Shown: one piece after another, positions 63,348 through 64,000 of the stretch
How positions within the stretch are numbered: the stretch's first letter is position 1
Layout: every line of letters starts with the position of its first letter
From: Muribaculum sp.
Lineage (GTDB): Bacteria; Bacteroidota; Bacteroidia; Bacteroidales; Muribaculaceae
Assembly: GCA_009775095.1 (NCBI GenBank)
Contig: VSOZ01000008.1
Span: forward strand, 1-64,000
Length of the DNA stretch: 64,000 nucleotides
Direction of reading: 5' to 3'
Program-made: the position numbers and the translations under genes
The notes under the pieces: generated by a model
What the model was told of the DNA's origin: nothing
The model's input: the letters and a program-made list of their open reading frames with translations, nothing else
Databases searched by the model: none

Positions 63348-63377
63348 AAGGGCGCCGATTTGACACGCGGCGCCCTT
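63348..63377 (+). terminator. Intra-operon hairpin between lipoprotein and GH5 genes
   Basis: AAGGGCGCCG (63348-63357) and CGGCGCCCTT (63368-63377): a perfect 10-bp stem with a 10-base loop, 18 bases past the lipoprotein stop. It is not followed by a T run, so it is more likely an mRNA-stabilising or partial-stop element than a full terminator. Confidence 0.5.
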
Positions 63378-63418
63378 CATAAACACTGCAAATATTTAAT
63401 ACTTACCAAATACAATTT

Positions 63419-64000
63419 ATGAAAATATTCAGAAAATTATATCTTCTTATGTCACTCGCCGTGGTTCTGCCTTTCGCATCATGCAGCGACGATGACAACG
63501 ACAGCCGCTTCGAGACTATCGACATACCATCGGAGCTCCTTGCCGAAGGCATCGCGGTTGAGCCTGCCGGAGGCATCACATCGTTTGTAGCCAAGTCATC
63601 GGTTCCCGTACAGACCCGCGTAGAAAGCGCCGACGTTGACGAAGAAGGCAAACCCGCCGACGCATCGTGGCTCACCACTTCGGTAGCAGGCGATATAGCC
63701 AACGGATACACCGTGACCGTGACCACCCAACCCAACGAAGGCAAAACCGCCCGCTCGGCAAAAGTGCATGTATTCGCCCAGAACGTGGCACGCACCGTGC
63801 TCGTCAAGCAGACATCGGCATACGTAGTGCCCGAGCCCGGCCCCGACGCCACTATCAAAGACATTTCGGCCATTGACCTTGTCAAACTCATGACCACAGG
63901 CATCAACATAGGCAATACAATGGAGGTACCTTCAGGCGAGACCGGATGGGGCAACCCCAAGGTCAACCAAGACTACATCAAGGGCCTGAAGGCTCTCGGC
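63419..64000 (+). CDS. BACON-domain GH5 glycoside hydrolase (5' part)
   Basis: The frame is open from ATG 63419 to the window edge (194 codons seen). The lipoprotein signal reads LPFASC (Cys22). An Ig-like BACON domain follows (about 40-135, ending ARTVLVKQTSAYVVP; the WLTT...VTTQPNEGKTARSAKVHVFAQN pattern is typical), and then the start of a GH5 barrel (IDLVKLMTTGINIGNTMEVPSGETGWGNPKV), with the NIGNTME and TGWGNP words of GH5 subfamily 4. By analogy with BoGH5A this is a surface endo-xyloglucanase or endoglucanase. The catalytic Glu residues lie beyond the window. Confidence 0.85.
   Translation, partial: MKIFRKLYLLMSLAVVLPFASCSDDDNDSRFETIDIPSELLAEGIAVEPAGGITSFVAKSSVPVQTRVESADVDEEGKPADASWLTTSVAGDIANGYTVTVTTQPNEGKTARSAKVHVFAQNVARTVLVKQTSAYVVPEPGPDATIKDISAIDLVKLMTTGINIGNTMEVPSGETGWGNPKVNQDYIKGLKALG

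Overview
The window is chromosomal DNA from a member of the order Bacteroidales, most likely a gut species of the Muribaculaceae type. Evidence for the order: two SusC/SusD outer-membrane pairs, a hybrid two-component (HTCS) regulator, SPII lipoproteins throughout, a Bacteroidetes-type ECF sigma factor, and repeated matches to the Bacteroidetes -7 promoter element TAnnTTTG just upstream of genes, with few purine-rich ribosome sites. The family assignment is inferred from overall gene style and is less certain. No tRNA, rRNA, CRISPR array or intact insertion sequence was recognised.

Layout. (1) 1-8.6 kb: a left-edge non-coding stretch with a candidate small RNA or leader and a hairpin-repeat cluster, then a minus-strand operon ECF sigma > discoidin-like lipoprotein > SusC > SusD. 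Upstream of it is an intergenic region with a 22-bp perfect palindrome and a REP-like repeat. (2) 8.7-13.7 kb: minus-strand housekeeping genes slyD, mgtE, ksgA, a YgjP-type metallopeptidase, nadK and a CBS protein. (3) 13.9-21.7 kb: plus-strand run pdxJ, exbB, exbD, tonB-like, a DUF2723 membrane protein, a polysaccharide deacetylase and queG. (4) 21.9-23.8 kb: an AT-rich two-gene insert, RloA-like ATPase plus RloB (AbiL-type defence candidate). (5) 23.9-35.1 kb: pfkA, a small membrane protein, a flippase-like protein, an AddA/RecB-like helicase-nuclease, a SUI1 factor, two lipoproteins, a glycosyltransferase-radical SAM-glycosyltransferase cassette and a DJ-1 protein, all on minus. (6) 35.2-38.6 kb: a TraB/GumN lipoprotein-like protein, then a YtrA-type GntR regulator with an ABC transporter. 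(7) 38.6-42.0 kb: an accessory stretch with REP-like and hairpin repeats, a TlpA-like thioredoxin protein, a HepT/MntA-type HEPN-MNT toxin-antitoxin pair and a DUF6291-like gene. (8) 42.1-46.2 kb: GNAT acetyltransferase, alpha/beta hydrolase, hybrid histidine kinase. (9) 46.3-64.0 kb: a polysaccharide utilisation locus with a GH31 PA14 enzyme and HTCS on minus, and SusC, SusD, two surface glycan-binding-like lipoproteins and the start of a BACON-GH5 enzyme on plus.

How the parts work together. In the right-hand locus the HTCS is expected to sense a glycan fragment in the periplasm and switch on the divergent SusC operon. The lipoproteins capture the glycan at the surface, GH5 cuts the backbone, SusC/SusD import oligosaccharides, and the GH31 enzyme trims alpha-linked side groups. 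A PA14-containing GH31 next to a BACON-GH5_4-like enzyme is the combination known from xyloglucan loci, so xyloglucan is the leading substrate guess. The ExbB/ExbD/TonB-like genes at 14.6-16.7 kb could energise such transporters.

Most striking non-coding structure: two clusters of short perfect hairpins (532-760 and 38826-39140) in which related hairpins differ by compensating base changes, and a ~95-bp two-hairpin repeat present in inverted orientation at 8494-8587 and 38677-38772. The clearest candidate functional systems in accessory DNA belong to families already described (RloAB/AbiL, HepT/MntA). I found no convincing wholly new protein system.
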